A DNA stretch of 64,000 bases from Neurospora tetrasperma FGSC 2508 (GCF_000213175.1 NW_009799099.1:1377560-1441559); one strand, 5' to 3'. Counted from the first letter of the stretch, positions 1 through 12,805 are shown. Program-made: numbers and translations. Notes: generated from the sequence alone by a model not told the origin.

Positions 1-1494
1 TATCTGTTAGCGCCCGGATTGCCTTTCGTGCCGATATAAGATCAGTACCTCCAGACCCAACAGTTGAATTTCCGCCTCTGTTACCTCTAGTACACTCTGA
101 TAAGCCCGTAATCCGACCCATGCACCGGTAAAACCTCGAGAAATCTTACATTCCAGTTCTCGCGAATATGCCCCCTTACCACCCTTTTCCACACATCTAC
201 ACATCCACATCCACTTACACTACTATTCACTATACCGCGAGGTGAGACTACCTCTATTCATATGTCCGCTCTCGCGCGCGGTAGGGCTGGTCCTACTCTC
301 CGAGGGCGAATAGGCCGTACACGTAGGCCAGCAAATAAATTCGTCTACATATGTGTGCCGGTTGGTGTATGGACCCTGTATACGGGCTACTCTATAAATC
401 TTACACCCAAAGGAAGGGCAGAGGCAATGCCGCCCCAAACACTCGTTTCTTATCAACTGGCATCACATAGGTATGCATTGCGATACCTCGAGCACGCAGG
501 GTTGCGCATATGCATCTTGATTTTTTTGTTTAGTAAAAATAGGTTTGAATGGACATCAATTCACCGAGGTTTCCGTATCCTTTGTACCTCTAGTGTAAAA
601 AGAAGCATCGCAGAATGGGCAACGGGGGCTCCGCGATAGGGGAAGGTTTCACTCGAGATTCGAGAACATTTCTTTAGGTCGCTGCTGTTAGTGATTGCAC
701 CTGAATCTAGTGCATGCTCTAACAATAGCCGTTGAGTTGATCTCGTTCAGGCCCCGTGCGAGGTCCCTTGGCGGGGCTCGGCCGACCCTGCCGACGTGGG
801 TGAACCTTGTTGGGTAAATTTCCCCAGATTCCACTTCTTGCAGAGGCCGCGGGCAGGCATCTTGACCAAATGCCCGATCAATGGGGGGCGCCCGAAGAAG
901 CTGACTTTCCCAGTTCCCTCGGGAGGGAGACTTTTGCTACACTACTACCTCATCGCTTCGCTCAGTCGCAGTGTCAGTGGCGACCTGGTCCCTGGCGAAC
1001 CAACTTGTTTCTCTTTTGGATATATACAACTTGACGAGTTTCCTGTGCTGCATCCGACTCCCTACCTAAACCTCACCGAACGAGTCCCGTCGACCCTGTC
1101 AGCACCGCCCATCACCAACATCGAAACTCGAGTACCGCCTCCGTACCGGACAGTTGACAAACCCCACGCACACGGACGCACACATCCTTCGCGAATCGAG
1201 ATTAACATACTGGGATAGCTAGCTTCTCGACTTTACAACCAAGCCTTGGCAAGGGATATCTCGAACTTCGACGAGTGGTTCGACAGACCGACCGTTCCGA
1301 CATGCTCTAAGATGGGCATAGAGCCGCAGCAGGGCCACCTCCTTTCGTTCAGTAGCAGTAGTAGTTGTAGCCGGGACGCCAAAGCCCTTGATCACACTCG
1401 ACAACGAACGAGGTAGTAGACGTTGGCTGTTAAAAAAGAAACTCCAGCAGGTCCAGAGAGGCCACAGATACATAATACCAAAGTCTTATTCAAG
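1..1494. other. Upstream spacer, no convincing gene
   Basis: Open frames up to 140 codons occur on both strands, but none shows a recognisable domain or a plausible exon structure. The right part should hold the promoter and 5' leader of the DCR2-like gene that starts at 1495. One exact CTACACTAC motif lies at 937-945. A gene running in from the left edge cannot be excluded. Confidence 0.5.
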
Positions 1495-3447
1495 ATGACG
1501 CGACGAATTGTAGGTCATCTCTACTTCCATTTCTCTCGACTCTCTTTGCAAATGCTGTAGCAGTAGCTACGAAGAAGGTTGTGAAGCTGTCTTTAATATC
1601 AGCAAACCAACCAGGCTAACTGACCCTTTTTCCCTAAACCAGGTCCGCAACATCATCCAAATCTCCACCGCCGCCGTCATCACCTTCATCCTCATCTTCT
1701 TCCTCGACCGCAACTTCCGCGTCCTCCCCAACGCCATCCACGAATACCTGCCCACCCATCACGCCGGCCTCGTCATCACCGACATCACCGTCACCACCTG
1801 CACCAGTTACAACCCCTTTTCCAGCTGCGACCTCGACACCTCGGTCTGGCACCGCGTCGACAAGGACCTCCACCTCGGCAAGACCCTTTTTTCTCATGCC
1901 TACCTCCATGTTAGCCGCAAGCGCGAGGAGGAGCTGAAGGAGGGCGATAAAGTAGTCGTGGACGTGACCGTCGGCCGATTGGACCCTAGCGTGGCCGACG
2001 CGGAAAAGGCCGCGGCCAAGGGCCTGGATATCAAGAATGAGAAGTGGGAGTCTAGGCCGGCGGGCCTGTGGGTGAAGCGGTCGTCCAAGAGAGGGGCAAG
2101 TGATTCCAAGAACGCGGTGACCGGGATTGACGTGCTGTTTGGCGACGATGCGGTGGAAGCTAGGGATGCGTGGAGCATGACGGGCACGCCGTTGTTGCTG
2201 GATGTTGGGCGCAGCGTGCCCTCTGCCCATCTGACGGTACGGAGGGGAGTGGAACACCCGCCTGTGAAGCCGGTGTTGAGGATTCGGGATAATGGCAAGT
2301 TCAAGATTGTACAGTTGGCGGATCTGCACTTGAGCACGGGCGTGGGAGCGTGTCGTGATGCGCTGCCGGAGGGGCAGAAGTGCGAGGCGGATCCCAGGAC
2401 GCTGGACTTTGTGACGAAGATTTTGGAGGAGGAGAAGCCGGATTTGGTGGTGTTGAGCGGGGATCAGGTCAACGGCGAGACTGCGCCGGATACGCAGACG
2501 GTAAGGGATTCCGTCGTATCCTGATATCTGGAAAACGCCCGCGGCTAATACTCATTCTTTCTAGGCCATCTTCAAGTACGCCCAAATCCTCATCAAGCAC
2601 AAGATCCCGTACGTCTCCATCTTCGGTAACCACGACGATGAAGGCTCCATGTCGCGGGCCGCCCAGATGGACCTGATCGAGACCTTTCCCTATTCCCTGT
2701 CTCGCGCTGGGCCCGAGAGCATCGACGGTGTTGGTAATTACTTCATCGAGGTGCTGGGGCGCGGCTCGTCTAGCCACTCGGCGCTGACGGTATACCTGCT
2801 CGACACACACGCCTACTCACCCAACGAGCGCAAGTACCCGGGCTACGACTGGATCAAGCCCAACCAGATTGAGTGGTTCCGGCAGACGGCGCAGGGACTC
2901 AAGAAGAAGCATCGCGAGTACACGCACGTGCACATGGATGTCGCGTTCATCCATATCCCCTTGCCGGAGTACCAGAATGGAAGGAATTTGACGCTGGTGA
3001 CGTCGTGGAAGGAGCCGACTACGGCGCCAACGTTTAACTCTGGCTTTCACGATGCGTTGGTGGAGGAGGGAGTTGTGATGGTGTCTTGTGGACAGTGAGT
3101 CTCCCTGTCAAGCTTCATTTTTTTTTTTTTTTTCCTCTCCTGTCAAATCCAGAAGCACGCTAACATTCCCCCCTCCCCACAGCGACCATGTAAACGAATA
3201 CTGCGCCGTAGACTTCAAAGAGGACGGCAAGCCCGCCCTCTGGATGTGCTACGCCGGCGCGGCCGGTTTCGGCGGTTATGCCGGCTACGGAGGATTCCAC
3301 CGCAAGATCCGCGTCTTTGACTTTGATATGAATGAGGGCCGCATCAACACGTGGAAGCGAGTCGAGTACGGCGAGGACGTCGACAAGAAGATTGAGGAGG
3401 TCATGATTGTCGATGGTGGACATCCGGTTATGCCTATGCAGGACTAG
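1495..3447 (+). CDS. dcr2: DCR2-like calcineurin-type phosphoesterase, membrane-anchored
   Basis: Four exons, 1495-1509, 1643-2500, 2565-3094 and 3183-3447, give 555 aa. The first exon codes only five residues (MTRRI). A hydrophobic segment at about residues 8-24 suggests a single N-terminal membrane anchor. All metallophosphoesterase motifs are present: DLH (D232, H234), GDQ (D279), GNHDD (N313, H314), a histidine in FIHIPLPEY, and GHDH (H468, H470). H468 is split by the last intron. This is the architecture of yeast Dcr2/Sia1-type metal-dependent phosphatases; yeast Dcr2 is linked to cell-cycle entry and to ending the unfolded-protein response. Family assignment is firm from the motifs. The choice of DCR2 over its paralogues is inference, and the substrate is unknown. 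Confidence 0.9.
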
Positions 3448-4740
3448 GATGAAGACTATAAACAAGAGTTGGAAAGGGTAAAAAAAAAAAAAGAGAGTTT
3501 GTCTGTGGTATTTACAACCGCTTCGCCGTCACCATGTCACCTCACTGTCTCAACATCTCAAAAGTAAAAACGCCACGCCGTCAACGCCGTAACCCGACTC
3601 CGAGCCTCGAATAACGACTTCACCAGCTCCATTAACCCCTCGCGCCCTTTCCGCCCCAAAACAAACATGTGACATGTGCAAAAACACCCGCGATGCAGGG
3701 AGGGTTCGACAGGGTTGACACGAGCCGGCACAAGTCATCACAAATGCCCTTTGAGCACAGATCTTACGACTAAAGCAAAGACGGTAGTTCAATGCATGAG
3801 GACTGTCAGGGGAAACAAGAAAGAGCACCAGGTGGTTACCACAGCAATGTTTGTATCACCTAGTCAACGAGTGCGTATGCAAACCCTATCTTACCAAGGC
3901 TTTGGGTACATACTGGTTTTTACTAGTAGCGCTGGCCTGGTAAGGAGATGGCTTCCTTTATTTGGTTGTTAAGGATCATGAGATAGGGACTGGGATAACA
4001 TCGTTGGGTTTGGCTCGTTGGGAAGAATCACGAAAGACAGAAAATTATCATTAACGGACGGATATCGATTGGGTTAGTTATCCGAGGAATGTAAATGGCA
4101 TGAACTAGGAAGCCTGTTCAAGTAATACAATGAATCCCATGCTGTGCTACAGTACTCATCAGTGCCGTGACTTTTTGCAGACGGGCAAACCATTATTTAG
4201 CAGGGAAAGAGGATAGGGGGGAGAGAGGGGGGAAACGGCATCGTTGGGAGCTACAGAATCCTGACTCTTTGAAATGGGTGTACGTTAACACAGTTCATAT
4301 TCACTCGACTGGACAGGATGGCGAGTCACGACTTCTTCAAGGGTAAATTTCTTTAAAGAACTTCTTTTATCCGGGGACTACGTCTTACTGTGTTCAGTTC
4401 TCAAGTATCCAAGGGGCTTTCTTGGTCTACCCCACGAACAACATGATTTTCATTTTCATTTTCTCTTTTTTTCTTTAACGTTATAATCAAGGAAACCTAG
4501 GATCTTGATCTAGCACCTTCTTTGTGTACAGTTAGTTCGTGCTGTCTCTAACAGCAACTTGAAAGAAAAACACCTGCAAACCCTGCGCAACCATATGGTT
4601 AAGTTAATTCATGCTAGCGCGTTCTGACATCGTTTGAGTGAAACCTTGTTAATCAAGTGAATACCCTGTCAGTCAGTACACCATTCCATTTCAACTTGTC
4701 CGACCCAGCATGCATCTGGTTAGTTGTTACTCAGTGCCCT
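3448..4740. other. Spacer between converging 3' ends
   Basis: This lies between the 3' ends of the DCR2-like gene and BBP, so it should hold both 3' untranslated regions. It has an A-run near 3481-3492 and T-rich stretches near 4450-4480. I see no credible coding frame or RNA gene. Confidence 0.6.
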
Positions 4741-6976
4741 TCAAGCACCGGGAGGGGGAGGCGGAGGGAGATCCATGGGAGGCGGAGGAGGCGCTTCAGC
4801 TGCCGGAGGGGGCGGGGGAGGAGCTGCGTTGGCATATTGCTGGATAAGAGCGTTAAGCGGTCCGGACAGGCCGGGAGGAGCTCCGGGAGGCGGAGGAGGC
4901 AATCCAGGAGGCGGGGCAGCGCCCATACCGGGAGGAGCACCATAGCCAGGATAACCACCATAAGCACCAGGATACGCCGGAGCCGTGGGGATCGCCGGGG
5001 CAGAAGGAGCGCCCGGGGGAGGCTGGTGCCAAGGGGCCGGGCCGCCACCACCCGAGGAGCCTCTGCCGTAGTCGTCATGCCTGCGATCGCCGCCATAGTA
5101 GCTGTCTCCTCTGTCGCGATCATCGTGCCTGCGCTCGTTACGATCACGAGCCCAGGGAGCCGGGCCACCAGAGGGTCCGCTGGGAGGGCCACCGGGGCCA
5201 CCGGGACCACCTTCGTGATCACGATCCATGTTGCGAGTACGCCAGGGAGCAGGGCCGCCAGTGGGTCCCCGTTGCCAGGGCTTAGCATCGCCGTTGCCAC
5301 CGCTGGGACCATTGCTGAAAGAGCCGGGGCCAGCTTCGATACGGGCAGGAGCAGCGCCGGTACCACCGAGTTCTTGCATGAGTTGCTGGTACATGTCAGT
5401 ATATTGCTCGCAAGAAAAAAAAAGAGAAAATCAGAAAGGGGTTGAACAAACCTCGTACTCGCGGTCCACGGCATCGCCGCCACCACTGCTACCGATACGA
5501 CCAGCAGTCCGGCCAGCACCGGGACCATCGTTCCTCCAGCTTGCACCCCTCTGCCTGTCAGGACAATCCCTAGCCATATGGCCGGCATTACCGCAGACAC
5601 GGCAGATAATGTTGGCAGTGTAGTTCTGCTTCTCAGGGCAATCATATTTACGATGACCGATCTGGCCGCAGTTCTGGCATGCTTGGTTTTCGTCGTCACG
5701 CAAAGTACCGTTGAGGGCAGCAAGCTCACGCAACTGGTTGCGCTTGAGCTCGTTCTGGCCTTCAGGGATCGAAGCAGCCTGTAATAACAGTTAGCGGGTG
5801 CATCAACGCAAAAGGCGGGGAGAGGGGGGGGGGGGGAGGGAAACGTACTGTCTCAATAATATTGTGAATCAGCTTCTTGGCTTTGTTCACCTTCTCTTCG
5901 GTATCTGCCATAATGAGACAGTGCAGGTCCTCTTCCTGGTTGCTGGAGTGGGCGGCGTCAGAACGGCCCTTGCCCTCCTTTACGGAGCCCTTTCCACGAA
6001 TGGCAATCTTGGCGCCAGATTCTGTTTCCATCTTCTTGAGTGTATTGCCACGAGGACCGATAAGCAAACCAACTTGAACAAGGAAGAGCTAAGTGTTAGT
6101 ATTGTTATCATGGAAGTCATTTGTTTTTCGGGTTAGAACGTTTCAACATAAGCAACTTGCAAGGCACAAACGGCAACCGTTTCTAGAAGCGCTGGGTTCA
6201 TGCCTGGCAAAATACCAATGAGGGCGAGGGGAGGTTAGGAGTCAATAGGGAGTTTGGAGGGTTAGTTATCATACTGAAGTTAATCTCTGGGTAGTCGTTA
6301 ACCGGGACGTAGACCTTCTCCTGGGTCTTTGTAGGTCTACGGTAGTCCGAGGGCGGGTGATAGTTAGGGATCGTCTTCATGGCCTTCTCGATGAGCTTGT
6401 GGCGCTCATCCTCGAGCTTCTTGCGGTAACGGTATTCGCGAGTGTTGACACGGCGACCATGGTTGTCGTACTGGGGAGCAGGAGAGGGTGATCTGGACAA
6501 ACACGACGGGTTAGTCAAGAGTTTCCGAGACGGCAAAAGTGAACATGTGCAGCATACCTGTCTCCATCAGCAGGAACGACATCGTCGATCTTGAGTTTTT
6601 GGGTGATTTCCTCGATGCGCAGGTGCAGGGTGTAGGCCTCCAATTGTTCGCTCGTCATATTAGCGACGATGGCGGTAGGGAGGCCCATCAAGCCGGCGGC
6701 CTTGTTTTCGGTCGCTTCACCCCAGCGGTTGCGCTTCTTGCGGCGCTTGGGACCATCCTCAGATCGTTCGGGGCTGCGGCCGCGCTTGACGTCGCGATCA
6801 TTGCTGTAGACGGGCCCGTCTCTGTCTCTGTCTCTGTCTCCGTTGGTGACGGATGATGGGGCGGATGGTGTTACGCTGCGAGCGCCATCCTCTTCCTCTC
6901 CGTCGCCAGCAAAGCGGCGCCTGCTTCCCAACGGTATGTTGTTGGAACCCGTGATTCCTTGGTTCCTCCACGACAT
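4741..6976 (-). CDS. msl5: Branchpoint-bridging protein BBP/SF1
   Basis: Five exons (6558-6976, 6275-6492, 5849-6072, 5452-5778, 4741-5406) give 617 aa. The product recognises the intron branch point in the commitment complex of the spliceosome, with U2AF. In order it has an RD-rich and KR-rich N-terminus ending in KKRNRWGE, typical of the U2AF65-ligand region; a helix-hairpin stretch; a KH domain with the GPRGN loop at about residues 218-222; two CCHC zinc knuckles (C321-C324-H329-C334 and C346-C349-H354-C359); and a Pro/Gly-rich tail of about 200 residues. Exon 2 to exon 3 rejoins INF-IGLLIG, which fixes the 202-nt intron. The 70-nt intron at 5779-5848 carries a 13-G run. (GTCTCT)n near 6818-6840 encodes the RDRDRD repeat. 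Confidence 0.96.
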
Positions 6977-7698
6977 TGTGATGGTTGATGAGGTCGTTCT
7001 ATGTCGGGGGATCCAAATAAACAGACGACCAGAAATTGGTTGACAATGTGATGTGGTTTCGGTTGGGTGCAAAAGAAAGAGGTGGTTGGCTGGTTGCAGT
7101 GAAGGACGACGCGCTAACGGGAGGCAAAGTACAAAAGACAAGTGGGGCGGGATCCCGCATTTGCCTTAGGTAAGCGAGCAGGTGCAAACACGCGCTGGAC
7201 TTGGTGATGTTCCAGGCCTTCACCACAGCAGTGCCCGCTGTTATTGGCCGCACGTGACCGCTACAATTGAACTTGGTTGCTTTCGTCTGAACTTCCAACA
7301 GTCTTCATCTTGGGACAGAATTTCAAGTAAACATTGCCTGAGCTTCGGGCTATTTTATGTAACGGAAGTTACTGACTGGCTAATCCAAATATGGGTTGGC
7401 AAGCGCGCATTGGTTTCCATCCCGACGGTCACATCTCAGGCTAGTCCATATCACCAAACATCATCGTGGACTATGGAGAAGGCCTGGCTGAGCCTCGTGA
7501 GTGCCACGAGCCATGTTACCACTACCTCCTTGTTCGAACTCGTCATATCAAGTCTAAACCTTGGACCGAAACCTTTTTTTACAGAAATTTCTCGTCAGTT
7601 TCGATGTTCATTATCTGTCTCGCTACCTGACAGCGCTGCATCACAAGCAACAACAGTGCTCATGGCTCTAGCTCATAGCTCGTTCCCCACCGTTTGCC
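6977..7698. other. Spacer between BBP promoter and GST 3' end
   Basis: About 720 bp lying upstream of the BBP start and downstream of the GST stop. It must carry the BBP promoter and the GST 3' untranslated region. A 202-codon open frame crosses it on the plus strand, but it overlaps the GST exon and has no recognisable domain. Confidence 0.55.
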
Positions 7699-8677
7699 TT
7701 ACTTCTTCGCATCCTCAGCCATGCCCTTCTGCACCCACGCCCTGGAAGAGACCGCCTTGGCTTCCAGCTCCTCCTCGCTCAACTTGTTGAGCTCCAGCGC
7801 CGTGTGCTTGCTGGGCACATGCCTGCCCTTCTCGAGGCCGGGGCGCTCGAGGAGTCTGTTGAGCCAGGCGTTGAGGTGGGGAAATTGAGCCTCGAAGTTC
7901 TTGATGCCGCACCAGCCTGCACGTAGGGGTCCATCTGTCAGCAACTGTGACACGTGGTACACATCCAGAAGACATTTCAAAGAAAAAGGAAGAGCTTACC
8001 GTGAGCAGCAACCCACCCCCAGCACGAGAAGTCCGCAATAGTAGGCCTATCTCCCACCAAGTACTCGTTCTTCGCCAACTGCGCATCCATAACCCTGTAC
8101 AATCTCCTCGTCTCGTTCTGGTATCTGTTGATTCCATACTCGATCTTCTCGGGCGCGTACCGCGTAAAGTGGTTAGCCTGCCCTTGCATGGGGCCCAGAC
8201 CGCCCATCTGCCAGAAGAGCCAGCTCTGGGTCTGGTAGTACTCCTTGCTGCCCTGCGGGTACGAGACCTTGTGGTCTTTATCGTAGCGCTCGACAAGGTA
8301 CTGCATGATGGCGCCAGACTCGAACAGCGCGATGGGCGTGCCGTCCTCGAGCTTGTCGGTCAGAGCCGGGATGCGGCCGTTGGGGTTGATCTCAAGGAAC
8401 CATGGCTCCTTTTGGACATCTTTGGAGATGTCGATTGCGGTTACCTGAAGGAGGTTAGTTTATGTTTGAGCAGCAGTGAATGAAGAGGGACGTGAAGAGA
8501 AGAGTCAAAGAGAGTGGTGAACTGTAATGGTATGCATTGGTTTACAAGCAAATAGGAACGTCAGCTCGTGGTAAATACCTTGTAAGGCACACCAAGCTCC
8601 TCAAGGAGAATGGAGACCTTGATGCCATTGGGAGTCTGGGCAGTGTAGAGGTGGATGTCTGAGTTCTGGGACGCCAT
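7699..8677 (-). CDS. Glutathione S-transferase, Ure2/nu-class type
   Basis: Three exons (8579-8677, 8000-8444, 7699-7916) give 253 aa, a normal GST length. The N-terminal thioredoxin-like domain begins near HLYTAQTPNGIKVSILLEEL and contains the INPNGRIPAL turn and the ESGAIMQYL glutathione-binding segment. The C-terminal helical domain includes the DFSCWGWVAAHG stretch and LNAWLNRLLERPG. These are hallmarks of the Ure2p/YfcG-like group, which in fungi act as glutathione-dependent disulfide reductases or peroxidases rather than classic conjugating enzymes. No prion-like Asn-rich extension is present, unlike yeast Ure2. It is probably cytosolic, as no targeting signal is visible. The substrate is unknown. 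Confidence 0.93.
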
Positions 8678-9679
8678 TGTGTCTGATGTCGAGTGTCTTT
8701 AATGCTTGGTTGACTATAGTTTGTGATAAGTTTCGAGAAGTGAAGCTTTCAAGATTGTGTAGTATGAAGCACCGTGGGGTTCATATGTCTTTTTTCGAAG
8801 AGGGGGCCGAGCTGTTTCGCTGTATGCTTAGAAATACAGCACCTGCGGTCGTCGATATTACCGTATCGGTGATTGATGTACACCGCGGCTTCGGCAATTT
8901 CGGAAAGTGACCCTGTTAGTGCAGTAACAGCCAATTGCTAAGAGATGCAGCGTCCTCCAATACATTGCTAGTGCGGGGTACGACCGAAGAAGAGACGTGG
9001 GGTGGTGTGTCGCATCATACAGCCGGAATGACGGCATCAGCCAAAAGTGTTCCTTTCAGTTCTTTTGGAAGCTTCTTTCTATGACAATTGTCCCAAAAAC
9101 ACAACCACGGTTTGGGTGAACGTTACCTGGTTTCATCCACAGCGATTCCTACACAATTCCATGTGACACTTTAGTCGGATTGTGAGTGTTACCGCATCGA
9201 TTGGGATTATTAATCACCAGACCTTTTACAAATCTGTGACAGAAAAGCTCTAAAGGGAACAATACACAGTCGGAGCATGAAGATTCACACAAGAGACCGG
9301 TTCTTACATCAAGGCGTGTATTCGAAAGTGTCTTCTCAAAACTATGTACAAGAAACTGACATATGGACATGACGTGTTCGTTATAGCTAGCATGCGCACC
9401 ATGCATAGTGTAGGTAACGAAGCCGAATAGCTTCCCTTCTCAACAACCGTCAACCCTTTACAAAACCTCACGACGTTGTTTTCTTCCCCTCACCACCTCC
9501 GATCGCTTACCCAGAAACGAGCAGGATAATACAAGCCATATACACACGATTAGTACGTAAATAAAAAGGAATGGGAAATGAAAGATCAAGGGATCAGGTT
9601 CTAATAAACGTAACCAACGCTAATAACAGCAAAGATCGAACCGCTCAGCAACCAATAACACTCTGCATGCTTGCTATAT
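8678..9679. other. Spacer upstream of GST
   Basis: One kilobase between the GST start and the FAD oxidoreductase stop, expected to hold the GST promoter and the oxidoreductase 3' end. Small frames of 60-85 codons are present, but none resembles a protein family. No repeat or RNA gene was seen. Confidence 0.55.
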
Positions 9680-11514
9680 TCAAGAAGACTTGCACATGCG
9701 ACCATCATTGGAAACAGTCCAGGCCTCGCTACCGACAGCGGCAGTGGCGTAAAAGAGGTTGCTGGGGTCGTACTTCTTCTTGATGCACACAAGGTTGTTA
9801 TAGTTGCTGCCGAAGAACTGGTGCTGGAAGTCGGGCTGCTGGAAGTTGGCCTCGTTCATGTAGGCGCCGGAGCCGGGGGTGGCATCCTCAATGGCGGGCA
9901 TGATGACGTCGGTCATGAGGTGCTGGTTCTCGATCATCTTATCCCAGTCCTCAGGCGCGAACGACCACGGGGTGGTGAGGGTGGCGTGGACGAGGGCCTT
10001 GCGCCAGGCGGGGAGGACGGCGTTCTGGTTGTTCTGGCCGAAGGCGGAGACATCAGTGCCAACACCGATGAAAGTGACGCCGCTCTCGGCGATGAAGCGG
10101 GCGGTCTTGGCGAAGGCAGTGGCGTTGTTCTTGACGGTGTCGACGGGGATGAGACGGCCACCGTACTGAGCAATGCCGACCTGGATGTTGCCGGTAGGGA
10201 GAGGGCCGAAGTACTTGTCGTAGTGGTCATAGTAGTTCTCGGTCTCGCTGTAGCCGGCAGTGTAGGTGACGCCCATGGTGTCAAGAGTCTTGAGGTAGGG
10301 GGCCATGATCTGCTTGACTTCATCCTCGGACTTGCCGTAGGCAGTCATGGGCGAGATCATGAAGAAGTCCGAGGTGAAGTAGTAGACAACCATGGTGCCG
10401 GCGGCGACCATGTCGGGAAGGGCAGAGTGGAAAGCATCGATGGCGGCGTAGAACGTGTCGGTGGGCATCGCAGTAGAGTAGAAGGCGAGGGTCGCGCCAC
10501 CAACCTTGGCATCGGGGAAAGTCTTGACAGTCATGCTGAGAACGACACCATAGTTGCCGCCGCCGCCACCGGAGAGAGCCCAGTAGAGGTCAGAGTTCTG
10601 GGTGCGAGAAGCCGTGAGGAGACGGCCATCAGCAGTGACAACCTCCCACTCGAGGGTGTTGTCAGCAGACAGACCGAAGCTGGTGCTCAAAGCCGAGTGA
10701 CCACCACCCTGAGTGTAACCACCAGAGATACCGACAGTAGGGCACTCGCCGCCAACGACAACCTGACCCTGGGCCTTGCCGGCAGCCATAATCTCATAAC
10801 CCTGGATACCGGCACCAAGCTTGACGGCGGGACCGGAGTAGTACTTGTCATTCCAGGTCTTGAACTCGATATCCTTCAGGTTGTGGGTCCAGACGGAGAG
10901 GGCACCGGCACCAGTGGAACGACCAAGGTAGTCATGGCCGGTGTTGCGGATGACGAAGCGGATGTTGTGGTCGCGGGCAAAGTTGACGGCCGCGGTCACA
11001 TCGGCTGCGGTTTGAACATCAACGGCGTACCTAACGTAGTTGCCGAGGGTGCAAGGCTTGTCCCTAGAAGTGAAGGGGTCGCAGCTCTGGTTGGCAAAAA
11101 ACGGGGCCATGACAGAGGCCGAGTCAACCATGCTGTGTGGGGGCCATGGTTGTTAGTGATCGACATTACATACGTGATGATCACCACCAAAAGAAGATGG
11201 CAGTTGACCACAAGAGGGAAAGCTAATAAGACAAGTGAACAAGAGAAAAAAAAAATAACTCACTGAGTATCGGGGGTCTGCCACGAAGACTGGAGGCTCG
11301 AGCACTTTGCGCTGTCGTACTGGTCGCCATGGCATACCTCAGCAAGGGGCACGGTAGCGATGAGTCTGCCACCGACGGTCTGGTTGAGCTGGTTCCAATC
11401 CTGTGTTGAAGGCCAGCAGGCATCGCCGGGGAAGCATTTGCAGGTCGAGCCAACGGCGGCGCCCAGCGCACCGACGGAGAAAAGGCCGGAGGAGAGAAGA
11501 GTCGAAACCTTCAT
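9680..11514 (-). CDS. Secreted berberine-bridge-type FAD-linked oxidoreductase
   Basis: Two exons (11264-11514 and 9680-11132) give 567 aa. The N-terminus (MKVSTLLSSGLFSVGALGAA) is a clear signal peptide followed by a Cys-rich start, so the enzyme is probably secreted. An FAD-binding PCMH (VAO-type) domain contains RNTGHDYLG with His150 and GGECPTVGISGG with Cys214. Their spacing matches the two residues that bind FAD covalently in berberine bridge and glucooligosaccharide oxidases. The C-terminal BBE motif is present (GSNYNNLVCIKKKYDPSNLFY). Family members oxidise sugars, alcohols or secondary metabolites with O2. The substrate cannot be read from sequence, and no biosynthetic cluster surrounds the gene. 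Strong C/G-ending codon bias suggests high expression. Confidence 0.93.
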
Positions 11515-12787
11515 GGTGATGGTTTCTCTGAAGACGTTGAAAAGGAATGCGAAGCGAGGCTCGAAAGTGAGCGCCGGTCTGAATGCTTCTGCTGGAGAGA
11601 GAGGTTGACGATCTCCGAGAAGGACTATCTTGGCGATGATGTATTCATGGTGGCAGACGACAATGCTCTGTTTAAGTATAATTCCATGCCCCGGCGCTGG
11701 CGTGGTCTGCCACGCAAAGATTGCCCTCCAAAATCCACCAGGGAGAGGCGGGAAAACACAGGCGAGACCGTTCAGGGACTGGTAGGGTCCCCTGGTTATG
11801 CGGCTAGTGTAGACGGCCCCAAATTGAAAACCCTCGGGCTGGGACCATAGCCATGGCACGATTCTCCCACGGCACGTGTATGTAGTGTAGAAAAGGTCAC
11901 AGTATCCGAATCCGTGGGGAGCTTGAAAGCCTGTGAGTGGACGGATGGCCGTCAGTTCCAGGAACAATCTCCGTCCGGGTTCCACCTCACCCATGGCCAA
12001 GGCGAAATGCTTTCTTCTTTGGTGCCGAGTGCCTTACAACTCCATGTCTGGACGGATTTTAGGTTATCGTGCCAGCCACGCGCGACATGGTTCACCTCGT
12101 GAGGAGTGGCTATAGTTGCGGGCACGGCCGAGAGAGATGCAGACCGGCTGGTGGAGTTTGTGTCCTTGGGTCGTTCTTTTTTTGACTTATCAAGCCTATC
12201 AAGATGCCCATCAAGGTGTCTTATCTTGGGCAAGTCAGAGTTTTCCCAGGCTGGCACGTTGTGCATGGCAAAACCTGGGGATATGATCATCAGAAGGGAA
12301 TCGCCAGCAACCATCACTCGGGACGATGCTCATCCTCATCTGTAGGGACGGTGGTCAGTGGTATGTAACCGGCTGTTGAAAATCGGTTATTCGGATGAGT
12401 GGTGGCATCCGTGTGCCGATATCCATATCCAATATCATCTGCTAAGACAGCGGTGGCAGAGTCGGGTCGAGGATAATCGAGATGAACTACATACCTACGC
12501 AGGAGCTGACCAAGGATGGCGGTATCTGGGTAGCACGTGTAGTACCATAGTAGTGTAAACTACACCGGGGTTGGGCCTGATGGAAGATTGCAGACGGCTT
12601 CACATTGAGCTAGAAAAGTCTCCGAAGCAGTGGGTAATAGGGCAACACAGACCGCCTGGGCGGGAATAGGTAGGAAGGGAAACCTTGGCTGGTGACATTT
12701 CGGTCCAGCGCCGGATCGCGATGCCCGACGACCTGTGCGGTTGAGGTTTCCATGATGCTACAGTATGTAGTCGGTTGTTGTAGTGAA

Positions 12788-12805
12788 TAGTGTAGCGTTA
12801 CACTA
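12788..12805. repeat. Short palindrome TAGTGTA/TACACTA
   Basis: Seven-base arms TAGTGTA and TACACTA flank GCGT. The arms are two head-to-head copies of the TAGTGTAG motif that recurs across the neighbouring spacer. It could be a dimeric factor binding site; function is unproven. Confidence 0.4.

Noticed and set aside
4657-5729. Long plus- and minus-strand frames over the BBP C-terminal region (262 and 332 codons)
   Set aside because: They are shadows of the GC-rich, proline/glycine-rich BBP exons. The spliced BBP model explains the region with known domains.
9671-11266. 531-codon plus-strand frame antisense to the FAD oxidoreductase
   Set aside because: It results from strong codon bias in the real minus-strand gene. 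It has low-complexity Gly/Val/Glu-rich content and no domain.
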